Shown: positions 1 through 8,729 of the stretch, piece after piece
Position numbering within the stretch: the stretch's first letter is position 1
How the letters are laid out: each line of letters begins with the position of its first letter
Source: Pandoraea faecigallinarum
GTDB lineage: Bacteria > Pseudomonadota > Gammaproteobacteria > Burkholderiales > Burkholderiaceae
DNA length: 64,000 bases
Direction: 5' to 3'
Assembly (NCBI RefSeq): GCF_001029105.3
Contig: NZ_CP011807.3
Coordinates: forward strand, 2,480,001-2,544,000
Notes under the pieces: generated by a model
What the model saw: only the letters and a program-made list of their open reading frames with translations
Told to the model about the DNA's origin: nothing
Databases searched by the model: none
Translations under genes and position numbers: made by a program

Positions 1-639
<639 letters not shown>

Positions 640-643
<4 letters not shown>

Positions 644-1125
644 GCCAGACTCCTCGACGCGACTTGCTGCGCCGATCGATAGACGGTGGTGCGTCGCACG
701 GTAAACACGCATTCCTGCGCCACACCGTCGTCGCCCAACAGATACCCCGACATCACCTGACGCAGCAGCGACATCGCGCCCCGTGCGCCGGTCTTTTCGT
801 CGACGCCGACGAGTTGGAGCCGGCATTCGAAGCGCATGCCGGCCACGATGGGCCGGTGGTAATGAAACCCCATCTCGCCCGCCACGATGCGCCGCCGGTC
901 GAGCGCCGCAATCCATGGCGGGTCTGCCGGTGCGCGAAAGCACGTCGGAAACGTGGGCGGTGCCACGATGCCCTCGTAACCGTGGCGGCGCGCGAACGCC
1001 GCGTCGCGGTACAGTGGATTCCCGTCGCCGATCGCATCGGCGAATTTGCGAATGGCGCCGCGCTCGACTTCCACCACAAACGGCGGTGCGCTCGTGCCAA
1101 TCAGCGAACGGTCGATCTCGCTCAT
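640..1125 (-). CDS. MaoC/FAS1-type dehydratase, N-terminal-half subunit
   Basis: This 161-residue protein is a hot-dog fold of the type that forms the N-terminal, substrate-binding half of two-domain hydratases. It has the family's GNPLYRD...GIVAPPTF pattern near residues 35-60. Tyr39 stands where the catalytic subunit has its active-site histidine, so this chain is probably not active alone. It is followed by the catalytic MaoC gene with a 4-base ATGA overlap, which supports a fixed 1:1 complex. Its own start at 1125 lies 59 bases after the thiolase stop. In the operon it would act on the enoyl-CoA made by the acyl-CoA dehydrogenase. Confidence 0.82.
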
Positions 1126-1184
1126 CGTTATCCTCCAGCGTCGCACTCCAGCGTCGCAATAATTCCCGTCGAACGCGTCGCCGC

Positions 1185-2351
1185 TCACTCGACGCGCTCG
1201 ACAATGGTCGCCGTGCCCAGTCCGCCGCCGCAGCACATCGACTGCAACCCGTACAAGCCGCCGCGCAACTCCAGTTCGTCGACGAGGCCGGCCATCAGAC
1301 GCGCGCCCGTCGATCCGAGCGGATGGCCCACGGCAATCGAGCCGCCGTTCACGTTCACGCGCGCGAGATCCGGTTTGATTTCCGCGAGCCACGCACCGAG
1401 TACCGACGCGAAAGCCTCGTTGATCTCGAACAGATCGATATCTTCGAGGGCGAGTCCACTGCGCGCGAGAATCCGCTGCGTGGCCGGAATCGGTCCGGTG
1501 AGCATCATCGCCGGATCGACGCCGACCACGAGTTGCGAACGCAATATGGCGCGCGCACGCAGCCCATACTCGCGCGCCCTGGCCGCCGTCATCATCAACA
1601 CGGCCGCGGCGCCGTCCGAGACCTGGCTTGCATTGCCCGCCGTGATCCGGCCGTCCTCGCGAAACGAGGCCTTGAGCGTTGCCAGTTTCTCCAGCGAGGT
1701 ATCGCGGCGCACCCCTTCGTCGCGGGTCAGTGCCTGGGCATCGGCACCCATCACGGGCAGAAGCTGACGCGCGAACCTGCCGGCATCGTGCGCTGCCGCG
1801 CTGAGGGTATGGCTGCGCAGGGCGAGTTCGTCCAGATACGGACGTTCGAGCTTCCAGTGCGCCGCGATGCGTTCGGCGGCAATTCCCATCGACGGCATCG
1901 AGAAACGCTCGACCAGCGATTCGGGATAACGCCGTCCGTAGCGCGTGTCGTCGTTGCCGCCCTGCGTCGTCGACATCAACTCGACACCCGACGCAATCAC
2001 CACGTCGCAAGTGCCGCTGCGAATCAGGTTGTCGGCGAAGTGGATCGCCTGCTGCGACGATCCGCAGGCACGCTGCACCGTCGTGCCCGGCACGGTGACC
2101 GGGAAATCCGCCATGAGCAGCGCGGTGCGTGCGACGTTGCCCGCCTGCTCGCCTACCTGCGTGGCGCAGCCCGCGACAACGTCGTCGACGTCGCCTGCCG
2201 GCACGCCGTTGCGCGCGAGCAGCGCGCTCAATACCTGAGCGAGCAGCGCCGCGGCATGCCACTGCCTGAGAGCGCCGTTGCGACGCCCAACCGGCGTGCG
2301 CACCACGTCGACGATGACCGGATCGCGGTCGGCCAGCGCAGAGATCTTCAT
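1185..2351 (-). CDS. Thiolase family acyl-CoA acyltransferase
   Basis: This 388-residue protein matches the length of degradative thiolases. The nucleophile Cys96 sits in QRACGSSQQAI, His343 in GHPLGSTGAR, and Cys374 in the C-terminal CCGGGLG motif, so the catalytic set is complete. It would cleave a 3-ketoacyl-CoA with free CoA, closing a beta-oxidation-like route. The start ATG at 2351 overlaps the stop of the acyl-CoA dehydrogenase gene (ATGA), which is why I prefer it to an upstream in-frame start at 2381. Neighbours supply the preceding steps: dehydrogenation, hydration and 3-hydroxy oxidation. A biosynthetic acetyl-CoA acetyltransferase is possible, but the operon favours degradation. 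Confidence 0.9.
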   Translation of the reverse strand: MKISALADRDPVIVDVVRTPVGRRNGALRQWHAAALLAQVLSALLARNGVPAGDVDDVVAGCATQVGEQAGNVARTALLMADFPVTVPGTTVQRACGSSQQAIHFADNLIRSGTCDVVIASGVELMSTTQGGNDDTRYGRRYPESLVERFSMPSMGIAAERIAAHWKLERPYLDELALRSHTLSAAAHDAGRFARQLLPVMGADAQALTRDEGVRRDTSLEKLATLKASFREDGRITAGNASQVSDGAAAVLMMTAARAREYGLRARAILRSQLVVGVDPAMMLTGPIPATQRILARSGLALEDIDLFEINEAFASVLGAWLAEIKPDLARVNVNGGSIAVGHPLGSTGARLMAGLVDELELRGGLYGLQSMCCGGGLGTATIVERVE

Positions 2352-3535
2352 TCGCCGGACTCCCCGGATCGGGGCGCCCACTGGCTATTCTTCCGGCCCA
2401 GCAGGTGACCCGCGATCATGTTCTTGTGGATTTGCAACGTGCCGCCGTAGATCGAGCCACCGCGCACCTCGCGATACAGACGCTCGACGGGGTACTCCGC
2501 CATGTAGCCATAGCCGCCGAGCAACTGGATTGCGTCGTCGCAAATCTCCTTGGCGGCTTGCGCGACGTAGACCTTCGCGACTGACGTCTCGAGCGGCGAT
2601 GGCAGCCCGCTCGCCGTGTTCGAGGCCGCCCGGTAGGTCAGCATCTGCGCCGCTTCGAGCTTGACCTTCATGTCGGCCAGCATCCATTGCAACCCCTGGA
2701 AATCCGCGAGTTCGCGCCCGAACTGGCGGCGTTCCTGTACGTACTGCAATGCGAACTCGAACGCAGCCTGCGCCGAGCCGAGCATGCGTGAAATGCTGCC
2801 CAGGCGCTCCACGTTGTACACGCTGATGAGTTTCGCGAAGGCGTGGCTCTCGGCGAGAATGTTTGCCTTCGGCACGCGGCAGTCGTCGAAGTAAAGCTCA
2901 TATTGCCGCTCGCCCGCCATGTTCAGCGTGCCGCCGCTGCACGAGAATCCGGGCGCGTCATGCGGCACCATGATCGCGCCGATGTCGCTCGCCCGCCCCG
3001 TGTTGCCGAAGCGGCAATACAGCATGGTGTAGTGATGTCCCTTGGCCGCACTGATGAAGATCTTCTGACCGTTGATGATGACGTCGTCACCCTCGATGCG
3101 CGCACGCGTCTTCATCGCAGTGGCCGCCGAACCGGCATCCGGCTCGGTAATGCCGATCGACACGCCGATTTCGCCGCGCGCCACCCCGCTCACGAAGCGT
3201 GACTTCTGCGCGTCGGTGCCGAGTTCGAGCACGGCGCCGATCGCGCCCGTCGACGTGCGATGCGCCAGACCACCCAGCGTGGAGTCAACACGCTGAATGG
3301 TCTGGATCAGCAGCAGCGTCTCCAGTAGCGGCAGGCCGACGCCGCCGTATTCCTGCGGCATGTTCAGCGCCAGCAGGCCGGCTTCGGCCATTTGCCGGCG
3401 AAGGCGTTGCAGCGGTGCGAAATCACCCTTCGTTTCGGCCTCGTGGGCCTCCTTCGCAAGCGGCAGCAACTGACGACACAATTTTTCGGTCGCATCGATC
3501 AATTCGCGCTGCGATTCGGTAAGCTGAAAATCCAT
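2348..3535 (-). CDS. Acyl-CoA dehydrogenase
   Basis: This 395-residue FAD enzyme of the acyl-CoA dehydrogenase family introduces a double bond next to the thioester. It shows the N-terminal helical part, GVSIGITEPDAGS near residue 124-136 and the C-terminal RREFG-like block (QERRQFGRELADFQG). The usual catalytic glutamate of the IYEGT motif is glycine here (IYGGT, Gly364). A glutamate is present at position 243 in NVERL, where isovaleryl-CoA dehydrogenase keeps its base (DLERL). This suggests a branched-chain or bulky substrate. The gene follows the dehydrogenase-fold gene at 3590 by 54 bases and is coupled to the thiolase by ATGA. Confidence 0.9.
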   Translation of the reverse strand: MDFQLTESQRELIDATEKLCRQLLPLAKEAHEAETKGDFAPLQRLRRQMAEAGLLALNMPQEYGGVGLPLLETLLLIQTIQRVDSTLGGLAHRTSTGAIGAVLELGTDAQKSRFVSGVARGEIGVSIGITEPDAGSAATAMKTRARIEGDDVIINGQKIFISAAKGHHYTMLYCRFGNTGRASDIGAIMVPHDAPGFSCSGGTLNMAGERQYELYFDDCRVPKANILAESHAFAKLISVYNVERLGSISRMLGSAQAAFEFALQYVQERRQFGRELADFQGLQWMLADMKVKLEAAQMLTYRAASNTASGLPSPLETSVAKVYVAQAAKEICDDAIQLLGGYGYMAEYPVERLYREVRGGSIYGGTLQIHKNMIAGHLLGRKNSQWAPRSGESGE

Positions 3536-3589
3536 GGAAACTCTCGAAGACTAGGTTGACGAGGGCGAACCCGGCACAGACCTGCGCAC

Positions 3590-4768
3590 TCAGCGCTGCA
3601 ACGTCGAATCGAAGGACTCGCCGAGTTCGGCGGCACCCACGATCTGCGCAGTTTTGTCGTGCCCCACGTGCAGGATGTGCGTGTTCAGATCCCGAATCAG
3701 GCGGGCCAGCGGGAATTCATCGAACAGCGCTGTCGAGCCGGCCAGCATGATGAGCGTGTGCGACATCTCCAGCGCGGCATGCGCGCAGATCGACTTCGCC
3801 TGCATGGAGATCAGCTCGGCACGCTGTACGTCGCCCGCACGCCAGGCGTCGATGGCGTTCTCGAACACGACCTGTGCACCGTGCAGTTGCGTCTTGGCTT
3901 CGCCCATGCGCAGCTGCACGAACGGATCCTTGCCACGGCCGCGCTCGACAAGGCTCTGACGTACCCACTCGTAGGCGCCCTCGATCATGCCGAGATAGTT
4001 CGCCGTGAAACCCAGATGGAAACGTCCCTGCCAGCGCCCGCGCGGGTACACGCCCGGCTCGCCCAGCACGTGCAGTTCGTCGATGAAAACATCGTTGAGA
4101 TAGATTTCCGGGCTCGGGCACACGCGCATGCCGGTCGGGCGATACCAGTCATGATTGATGCTGAGTCCTTCCATGCCCGGCTCGACGATGACCATCAAGT
4201 GGGACTTGAAGTACTCGGTCTCGCCCTCGATGGTCGCGAACACGATGGCGACGCCGTTCTCGTAACCGTTGGTCGCATAGTTCTTGTTGCCGTTGACGAT
4301 GTAGCCGCCTTCGACCTTCTTCGCAGTGGTTTTCAGCACATACATGTGCTTGCGCCCTGCCTCGCTGCCGACGAACGACGACACACTCATCTTCTGCGTC
4401 ATCGGCTTGACAAAGCGCTCGCGCTGCGCGTCCGTGCCGAGTTCGTCGAGCGCCCACGCCACATGGTTCTGCACCTGCATGCAGTGCGCGGTGCCCGGCG
4501 ACACGCGCGCGACGCGTCGCATCGCTTGCAGGAACGTGGCCGGATCCGCCGACATCACGTTGCTGCCCAGGCCCCCGTGCTCCTTGCGCACGGTGGCGGT
4601 CAGCAGGCCGAGTTCGAACAGATCCTGCAAGTTCTCGAACGGCATGGCCGCCGCGTCGTGATATTCGCGCTCACGCGCCGGGAAACGGCTTTGCACGACC
4701 GATTCCAGCGCCGCCAGCACATCGGGGTTGCCCTGCCTGGACAACGAAGGGGTTTCCGCAAAATTCAT
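3590..4768 (-). CDS. Acyl-CoA-dehydrogenase-fold flavoprotein, probably a flavin-dependent monooxygenase
   Basis: This 392-residue protein has the acyl-CoA dehydrogenase fold but departs from true dehydrogenases at the C-terminus. It has no IYEGT-like motif and instead carries ARLIRDLNTHILHVGHDKT, close to the R-D-x-x-T-H...H pattern of group D monooxygenases such as DszC. Those enzymes use reduced flavin from a separate reductase, and a flavin reductase-like gene ends the same operon at 132. Role as a monooxygenase is inference; the family name alone would be acyl-CoA dehydrogenase. The ATG at 4768 overlaps the stop of the ABC ATPase gene (ATGA); a longer reading frame to 4897 exists only inside that gene. 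Confidence 0.8.
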   Translation of the reverse strand: MNFAETPSLSRQGNPDVLAALESVVQSRFPAREREYHDAAAMPFENLQDLFELGLLTATVRKEHGGLGSNVMSADPATFLQAMRRVARVSPGTAHCMQVQNHVAWALDELGTDAQRERFVKPMTQKMSVSSFVGSEAGRKHMYVLKTTAKKVEGGYIVNGNKNYATNGYENGVAIVFATIEGETEYFKSHLMVIVEPGMEGLSINHDWYRPTGMRVCPSPEIYLNDVFIDELHVLGEPGVYPRGRWQGRFHLGFTANYLGMIEGAYEWVRQSLVERGRGKDPFVQLRMGEAKTQLHGAQVVFENAIDAWRAGDVQRAELISMQAKSICAHAALEMSHTLIMLAGSTALFDEFPLARLIRDLNTHILHVGHDKTAQIVGAAELGESFDSTLQR

Positions 4769-5838
4769 GTTGCCTCCTGAAAGGGGACCGCCTGTGCCTC
4801 CGAAGCGGAAGTCTTGGCGGTTTCTATCGCTTTCGGGCCGATGGCGTGCGCAGCGGTGTTCGCTGTCGCAACGGGAATCGTCTCCGCGAAATGACATGTC
4901 ACCCAGTGGCGCGGCGCAATCTCCCGGGCCACCGGTTTTTCTTCACGACACCGTGCTGCCGCATGCGGGCAACGCGGATGGAATGGGCATCCCGACGGGG
5001 GATTCATCGGCGACGGAATCTCGCCCGCAACGGCCTGCCCGCCCTCGCTGCTGCCGCGAGCGTCCACCGAGGCGATCAGCGCCTGCGTGTACGGGTGACG
5101 TGCGCCGCCCATCAGGGTCGAGGTGTCGGCTACCTCCATGAACTCGCCGAGATACAGCACCCCGATGCGCTGGCTCATGTACGCCACCACTGCGAGATCG
5201 TGCGAGATCAGCAGGTACGTAAGATCGAACGTGCCTTGCAAGTCCTTGAGCAGATTCAGGATTTGTGCCTGAATGGACACGTCGAGCGCCGAGACCGGCT
5301 CATCGAGAATCATGCAGCGCGGACTCAGACTGAGCGCGCGTGCGATCGCCACGCGCTGGCGCTGGCCTCCCGACAGCTCGTGCGGGAACTTGCGCGCCGC
5401 CGCGTCCGGCAGGCCGACGAGCCGAAGGAGTTCTGCGACGCGCCGGGCGCGTCCCGAGTCGTCGAGAGTGCGGTGAATACGCAGGGGCTCGTCGATGATC
5501 CGGCCGATACGCATGCGAGGATTGAGCGCGCTGTACGGGTCTTGCAGCACGGGTTGCAGCATCCGGTGAAACTGCTCGCGGGCCGACGCGCTCAACTGCT
5601 GGACATCCTGCCCGTCCACCGTTACCTCGCCGCTCGTGGCCGGTTCGGCCAACATCAGCATCTTGGCGATGGTGCTCTTGCCGGAGCCGGACTCGCCTAC
5701 CAGGCCGAAAGTCGCGCCCGGTGCCACGTCGAACGTCACCCCCGCCACGGCATGCAACGGCCGCGCCCGGCCCAGCAGCCCGCGACGCACGTCGTATGTC
5801 TTGCGCAGATTGCGCACGCGAAGATACGGTTGGGCCAT
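4765..5838 (-). CDS. Dipeptide/oligopeptide-type ABC transporter ATP-binding protein (DppF-like)
   Basis: This 357-residue ATPase powers a dipeptide-type importer. It has Walker A GESGSGKST, a Q-loop near LQDPYSALNPR, the signature LSGGQRQRVAIARAL, Walker B CMILDEPVSALD and the switch histidine in LISHDLAVVAYMS. The C-terminal oligopeptide-transporter extension with cysteines (GCPFHPRCP...RC...C) is present and followed by an Ala-rich tail. It shares one base with the stop of the companion ATPase (TAATG) and overlaps the next gene by ATGA. Two different ATPases, as here, are typical of Dpp/Opp systems. The cargo need not be a peptide; CoA-pathway context suggests an organic acid or conjugate. 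Confidence 0.92.
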   Translation of the reverse strand: MAQPYLRVRNLRKTYDVRRGLLGRARPLHAVAGVTFDVAPGATFGLVGESGSGKSTIAKMLMLAEPATSGEVTVDGQDVQQLSASAREQFHRMLQPVLQDPYSALNPRMRIGRIIDEPLRIHRTLDDSGRARRVAELLRLVGLPDAAARKFPHELSGGQRQRVAIARALSLSPRCMILDEPVSALDVSIQAQILNLLKDLQGTFDLTYLLISHDLAVVAYMSQRIGVLYLGEFMEVADTSTLMGGARHPYTQALIASVDARGSSEGGQAVAGEIPSPMNPPSGCPFHPRCPHAAARCREEKPVAREIAPRHWVTCHFAETIPVATANTAAHAIGPKAIETAKTSASEAQAVPFQEAT

Positions 5839-6920
5839 TACGCCACCTCCCTGCGCACTCGCGCTTCGCCGTCGATGTCCACCGGGGCGCCGGTAGGGTC
5901 GCGACGGCCCTGATGGTCGTGAGCACGCGGCGCCGCCGGCTGCGACCATAGGGTCATCGCCTCCCAGCACGCGCTGCGGCGGGCCCCACCTTGCCATTCG
6001 AACCAGTCGGGATAGGTCTCGCCGCACTGCTGCGTCGCGAGCGGGCAGCGCGGCGCGAACCGGCAACCTCGCGGCCATTCGGTGAGTCCCGGTTGTTGTC
6101 CCGGAATCGCTTCGAGACGCTTCTCGTACCGCCCCAGCGATGGCACGGCGCGCAGCAGACCGGCCGTGTATGGGTGTGCCGGGCGCGCAAACACGTCGGC
6201 GATCGGGCCCGACTCCACGATGCGTCCGCCATACATGATGGCGACGTCGTCGCAGAACTGCGACGCCAGATGTAAATCGTGGGTGACGAAGATCAGCGCC
6301 ATGTTGCGCTGCTGCTGAAGCTCGCGCAGCAGCTTGAGGATCTGCAATTGCACGGTGACGTCGAGCGCGGTCGTCGGCTCGTCGCAGATGAGCAACTCCG
6401 GCGAGAGGGCGATATTGATGGCGATCGACACACGCTGACGCATGCCGCCGCTGAACTGGAACGGGTAGCTGTCCAGACGTTCCAGCGCGGCGGGAATCTT
6501 CACACGTTCGAGCGCATCGACGCAAAGCCGGCGCAGTTCGACCTTGTCGCGAATGCCCTGATGCACGCGGAAGATCTCGGCGACCTGATCGCCGATGGTC
6601 AGCAAGGGGTTCAGCGAGGTCATGGCGTCTTGCAGAATCATGCCGATCTCGCGGCCGCGAATTCTGGCCATCTCCGCATGCGAGAGCTGTGTCAGATCGC
6701 GCCCCTTGTAGCGCACTTCGCCTTGCACGACACGGCCGTTCGACGGCAGCAGCCCGAGCAGCGTGTTGCATGTCATGCTCTTGCCGGAACCCGATTCGCC
6801 GACGAGCGCCAGCGAGCGCCCCGCTTCGACGCGCAGACTCACGTTGTCCACCGCCGTCACGACGCCGTGCTTGCCGCGCAGCATCGTCGTGAGATTCCTG
6901 GCTTCGAGAAGCGCTGCCAT
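5838..6920 (-). CDS. Dipeptide/oligopeptide-type ABC transporter ATP-binding protein (DppD-like)
   Basis: This 360-residue ATPase is the second nucleotide-binding subunit of the importer. Visible motifs are Walker A GESGSGKSM near residue 41, LQDAMTSLNPLL, the signature FSGGMRQRVSIAINIAL, Walker B LLICDEPTTALD and the H-loop FVTHDLHLASQ. The C-terminal cysteine cluster (GCRFAPRCP...C) is also present. The signature has the GGMRQR form usual for DppD/OppD. The ATG at 6920 shares a base with the stop of the permease gene (TAATG), and its own stop is coupled in the same way to the DppF-like gene, so all four transporter genes are translated in step. Confidence 0.92.
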   Translation of the reverse strand: MAALLEARNLTTMLRGKHGVVTAVDNVSLRVEAGRSLALVGESGSGKSMTCNTLLGLLPSNGRVVQGEVRYKGRDLTQLSHAEMARIRGREIGMILQDAMTSLNPLLTIGDQVAEIFRVHQGIRDKVELRRLCVDALERVKIPAALERLDSYPFQFSGGMRQRVSIAINIALSPELLICDEPTTALDVTVQLQILKLLRELQQQRNMALIFVTHDLHLASQFCDDVAIMYGGRIVESGPIADVFARPAHPYTAGLLRAVPSLGRYEKRLEAIPGQQPGLTEWPRGCRFAPRCPLATQQCGETYPDWFEWQGGARRSACWEAMTLWSQPAAPRAHDHQGRRDPTGAPVDIDGEARVRREVA

Positions 6921-7819
6921 TACCACCCCCTCGACATCGTCGGGCTCAGCCGGTCGCGCAGCGCGTCCCCAAGCTGGTTCGCCAACAGCACGGTCACCAT
7001 CAGCACCATGCCCGGAATGCCGCAGATCCACCACGCGGTTTCGAGGTATCCCCGTCCGTCGGCGATCATGGCGCCCCATGAAGGCGTGGGCGGCTGAACA
7101 CCCAGACCGAGGAACGACAGCGTGGCTTCGAGGATGATGATGGTGCCGATGTCGAGCGTGGCGAGCACGATGAACGTGTTCACGACGTTCGGCACGATAT
7201 GGGCGAACATCACGCGAAAGCGCGACGCTCCGGCGAGCTTCGCGAGCAGCACGAAGTCGCGCGAGCGCAGCGACAGCGCTTCGGAGCGCGTCACGCGTGC
7301 GAAACGTGCCCAGTTCGCCAGACTCAGGACGATCACGAGATTGAACACGCTAAAGCCGATGGCACCGACCAGTACCAGCGCAAGAATGACCGCCGGCAGC
7401 GCCAGTTGAATATCGGCCACGCGCATCGCCACGGCATCGACCCATCCGCCGAGATAGCCGGCGGCGATACCGAACAGGCTGCCGAAGATGCCCGCGATCA
7501 GCACCGCGCAAAACGCCACGTACAACGAAATCCGCGACCCCCAGACCACCCGGGAGAGCAGATCGCGTCCCAGCTGATCCGTGCCGAACCAATGGGCGGC
7601 AGACGGCGGCTTGAGAATGTCGCTCAGCGAAATCGCGTTCGGGTCGTAGGGCGCGAACCACTGCGGTGCGAGCGCAACGGCGATCAGTGCCAGCGCGAGC
7701 GCCATGCAAACCCAAAGCTGAACGTCGCGCCAGATTCCCCGGCGCGCGCGCGTGGGCGGCGCCGGTACGCTGCGTTCCGCCGGGCGCTGTTGTAAGTCGA
7801 GAGGGGTGAGCTCATGCAT
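6920..7819 (-). CDS. Dipeptide-type ABC transporter permease (DppC-like)
   Basis: This 299-residue inner-membrane protein has a first membrane span near residues 30-48 and a periplasmic stretch with PYDPNAISLSD and HWFGTDQLGRDLLSRV, typical of DppC. Further spans follow, with the EAA-type coupling loop ending in the GAMIADGRGYLE region. It forms the channel with the permease upstream. The start at 7819 gives MHELTP and overlaps the upstream permease by 8 bases; a second ATG lies 4 bases further on in another frame. It is coupled to the downstream ATPase by TAATG. Confidence 0.9.
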   Translation of the reverse strand: MHELTPLDLQQRPAERSVPAPPTRARRGIWRDVQLWVCMALALALIAVALAPQWFAPYDPNAISLSDILKPPSAAHWFGTDQLGRDLLSRVVWGSRISLYVAFCAVLIAGIFGSLFGIAAGYLGGWVDAVAMRVADIQLALPAVILALVLVGAIGFSVFNLVIVLSLANWARFARVTRSEALSLRSRDFVLLAKLAGASRFRVMFAHIVPNVVNTFIVLATLDIGTIIILEATLSFLGLGVQPPTPSWGAMIADGRGYLETAWWICGIPGMVLMVTVLLANQLGDALRDRLSPTMSRGW

Positions 7820-8729
7820 AGCGAATCCTCGGGTCGACGTAGGCGTAGAGCACATCCACCGCCAGGTTGAGCAAGGTGAAAATCAGCGCGCCGACGGTGA
7901 CGGCCGCCTGCACGACCGTGTAGTCGAGATTGGAGATCGAATCGAGAATCAGGCGACCGATGCCCGGCCACGAGAAGATGAATTCGACCGACACTGCCCC
8001 GCCCATCAGAATGCCGAACTGCAACGCGGTGAAGGTAATCATCGGCAGCAGTGCATTGCGCAGCGCGTGCCGGAAGATGATCGTGCGCTCGGGCACGCCC
8101 TTGATGCGCGCGAACTTGATGTATTCCGTATCCAGCACTTCGGACATGCTGGAGCGGGTGAGCCGCATGATCCCTGCCGCCGAATACCAGCCCAGCGCAA
8201 CGGCCGGCATCACCAGATGCCAGAACGTGCCGTAGCCATTGGTCGGGAACCACGACAACTGGATCGAGAACAAGCGGATGAAGAGCAGGCTGAACAGGAA
8301 CGGCGGGGCGGCCTGTCCCAGCACCGCGAAGAGCTTCGCGCACTGGTCGACGGCGCCGCCACGGCGCACGGCGGCAATCGCACCGAGCGGCACGCCCACG
8401 AGAATGCCGAGTCCGAGCGCCGAACTCGTGAGCAGCAGCGTCGGTCCGAGGGCGCCCAGCACGACGTCGAGCGCGGGCCGGGAGAACCGGTACGACATGC
8501 CGAGCTGCCCTTGCAGCAGATGCAGCAGGTAGCTGCCGTACTGCACCGCGACCGGGCGGTCCAGCCCCATCTGGTGGCGCAGCAGCGCGCGGTCGGCCTC
8601 CGTTGCCTCGGGCGGAAGCATCAGGTGCGTCGGGTCGCCGATCAGCCGCACGATCAGGAAAATCACGAGGGTGACGAGCAACACCGTCATCAGCGATTGC
8701 GCCACGCGGCGCGTCAGATAGCGGATCAT
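7812..8729 (-). CDS. Dipeptide-type ABC transporter permease (DppB-like)
   Basis: This 305-residue inner-membrane protein starts MIRYLTRRVAQS and continues with a hydrophobic span at about residues 13-29, as DppB/OppB proteins do. It has the family's DPTHLMLP and RHQMGLDRPVAVQYGSYL blocks, and the coupling-helix region RLTRSSMSEVLDTEYIKFAR near residue 190. Together with the DppC-like protein it forms the membrane channel. Its ATG overlaps the stop of the CoA ligase gene (ATGA), so uptake and CoA activation are co-translated. Only one permease pair is present for two solute-binding proteins in this island. Confidence 0.92.
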   Translation of the reverse strand: MIRYLTRRVAQSLMTVLLVTLVIFLIVRLIGDPTHLMLPPEATEADRALLRHQMGLDRPVAVQYGSYLLHLLQGQLGMSYRFSRPALDVVLGALGPTLLLTSSALGLGILVGVPLGAIAAVRRGGAVDQCAKLFAVLGQAAPPFLFSLLFIRLFSIQLSWFPTNGYGTFWHLVMPAVALGWYSAAGIMRLTRSSMSEVLDTEYIKFARIKGVPERTIIFRHALRNALLPMITFTALQFGILMGGAVSVEFIFSWPGIGRLILDSISNLDYTVVQAAVTVGALIFTLLNLAVDVLYAYVDPRIRYA

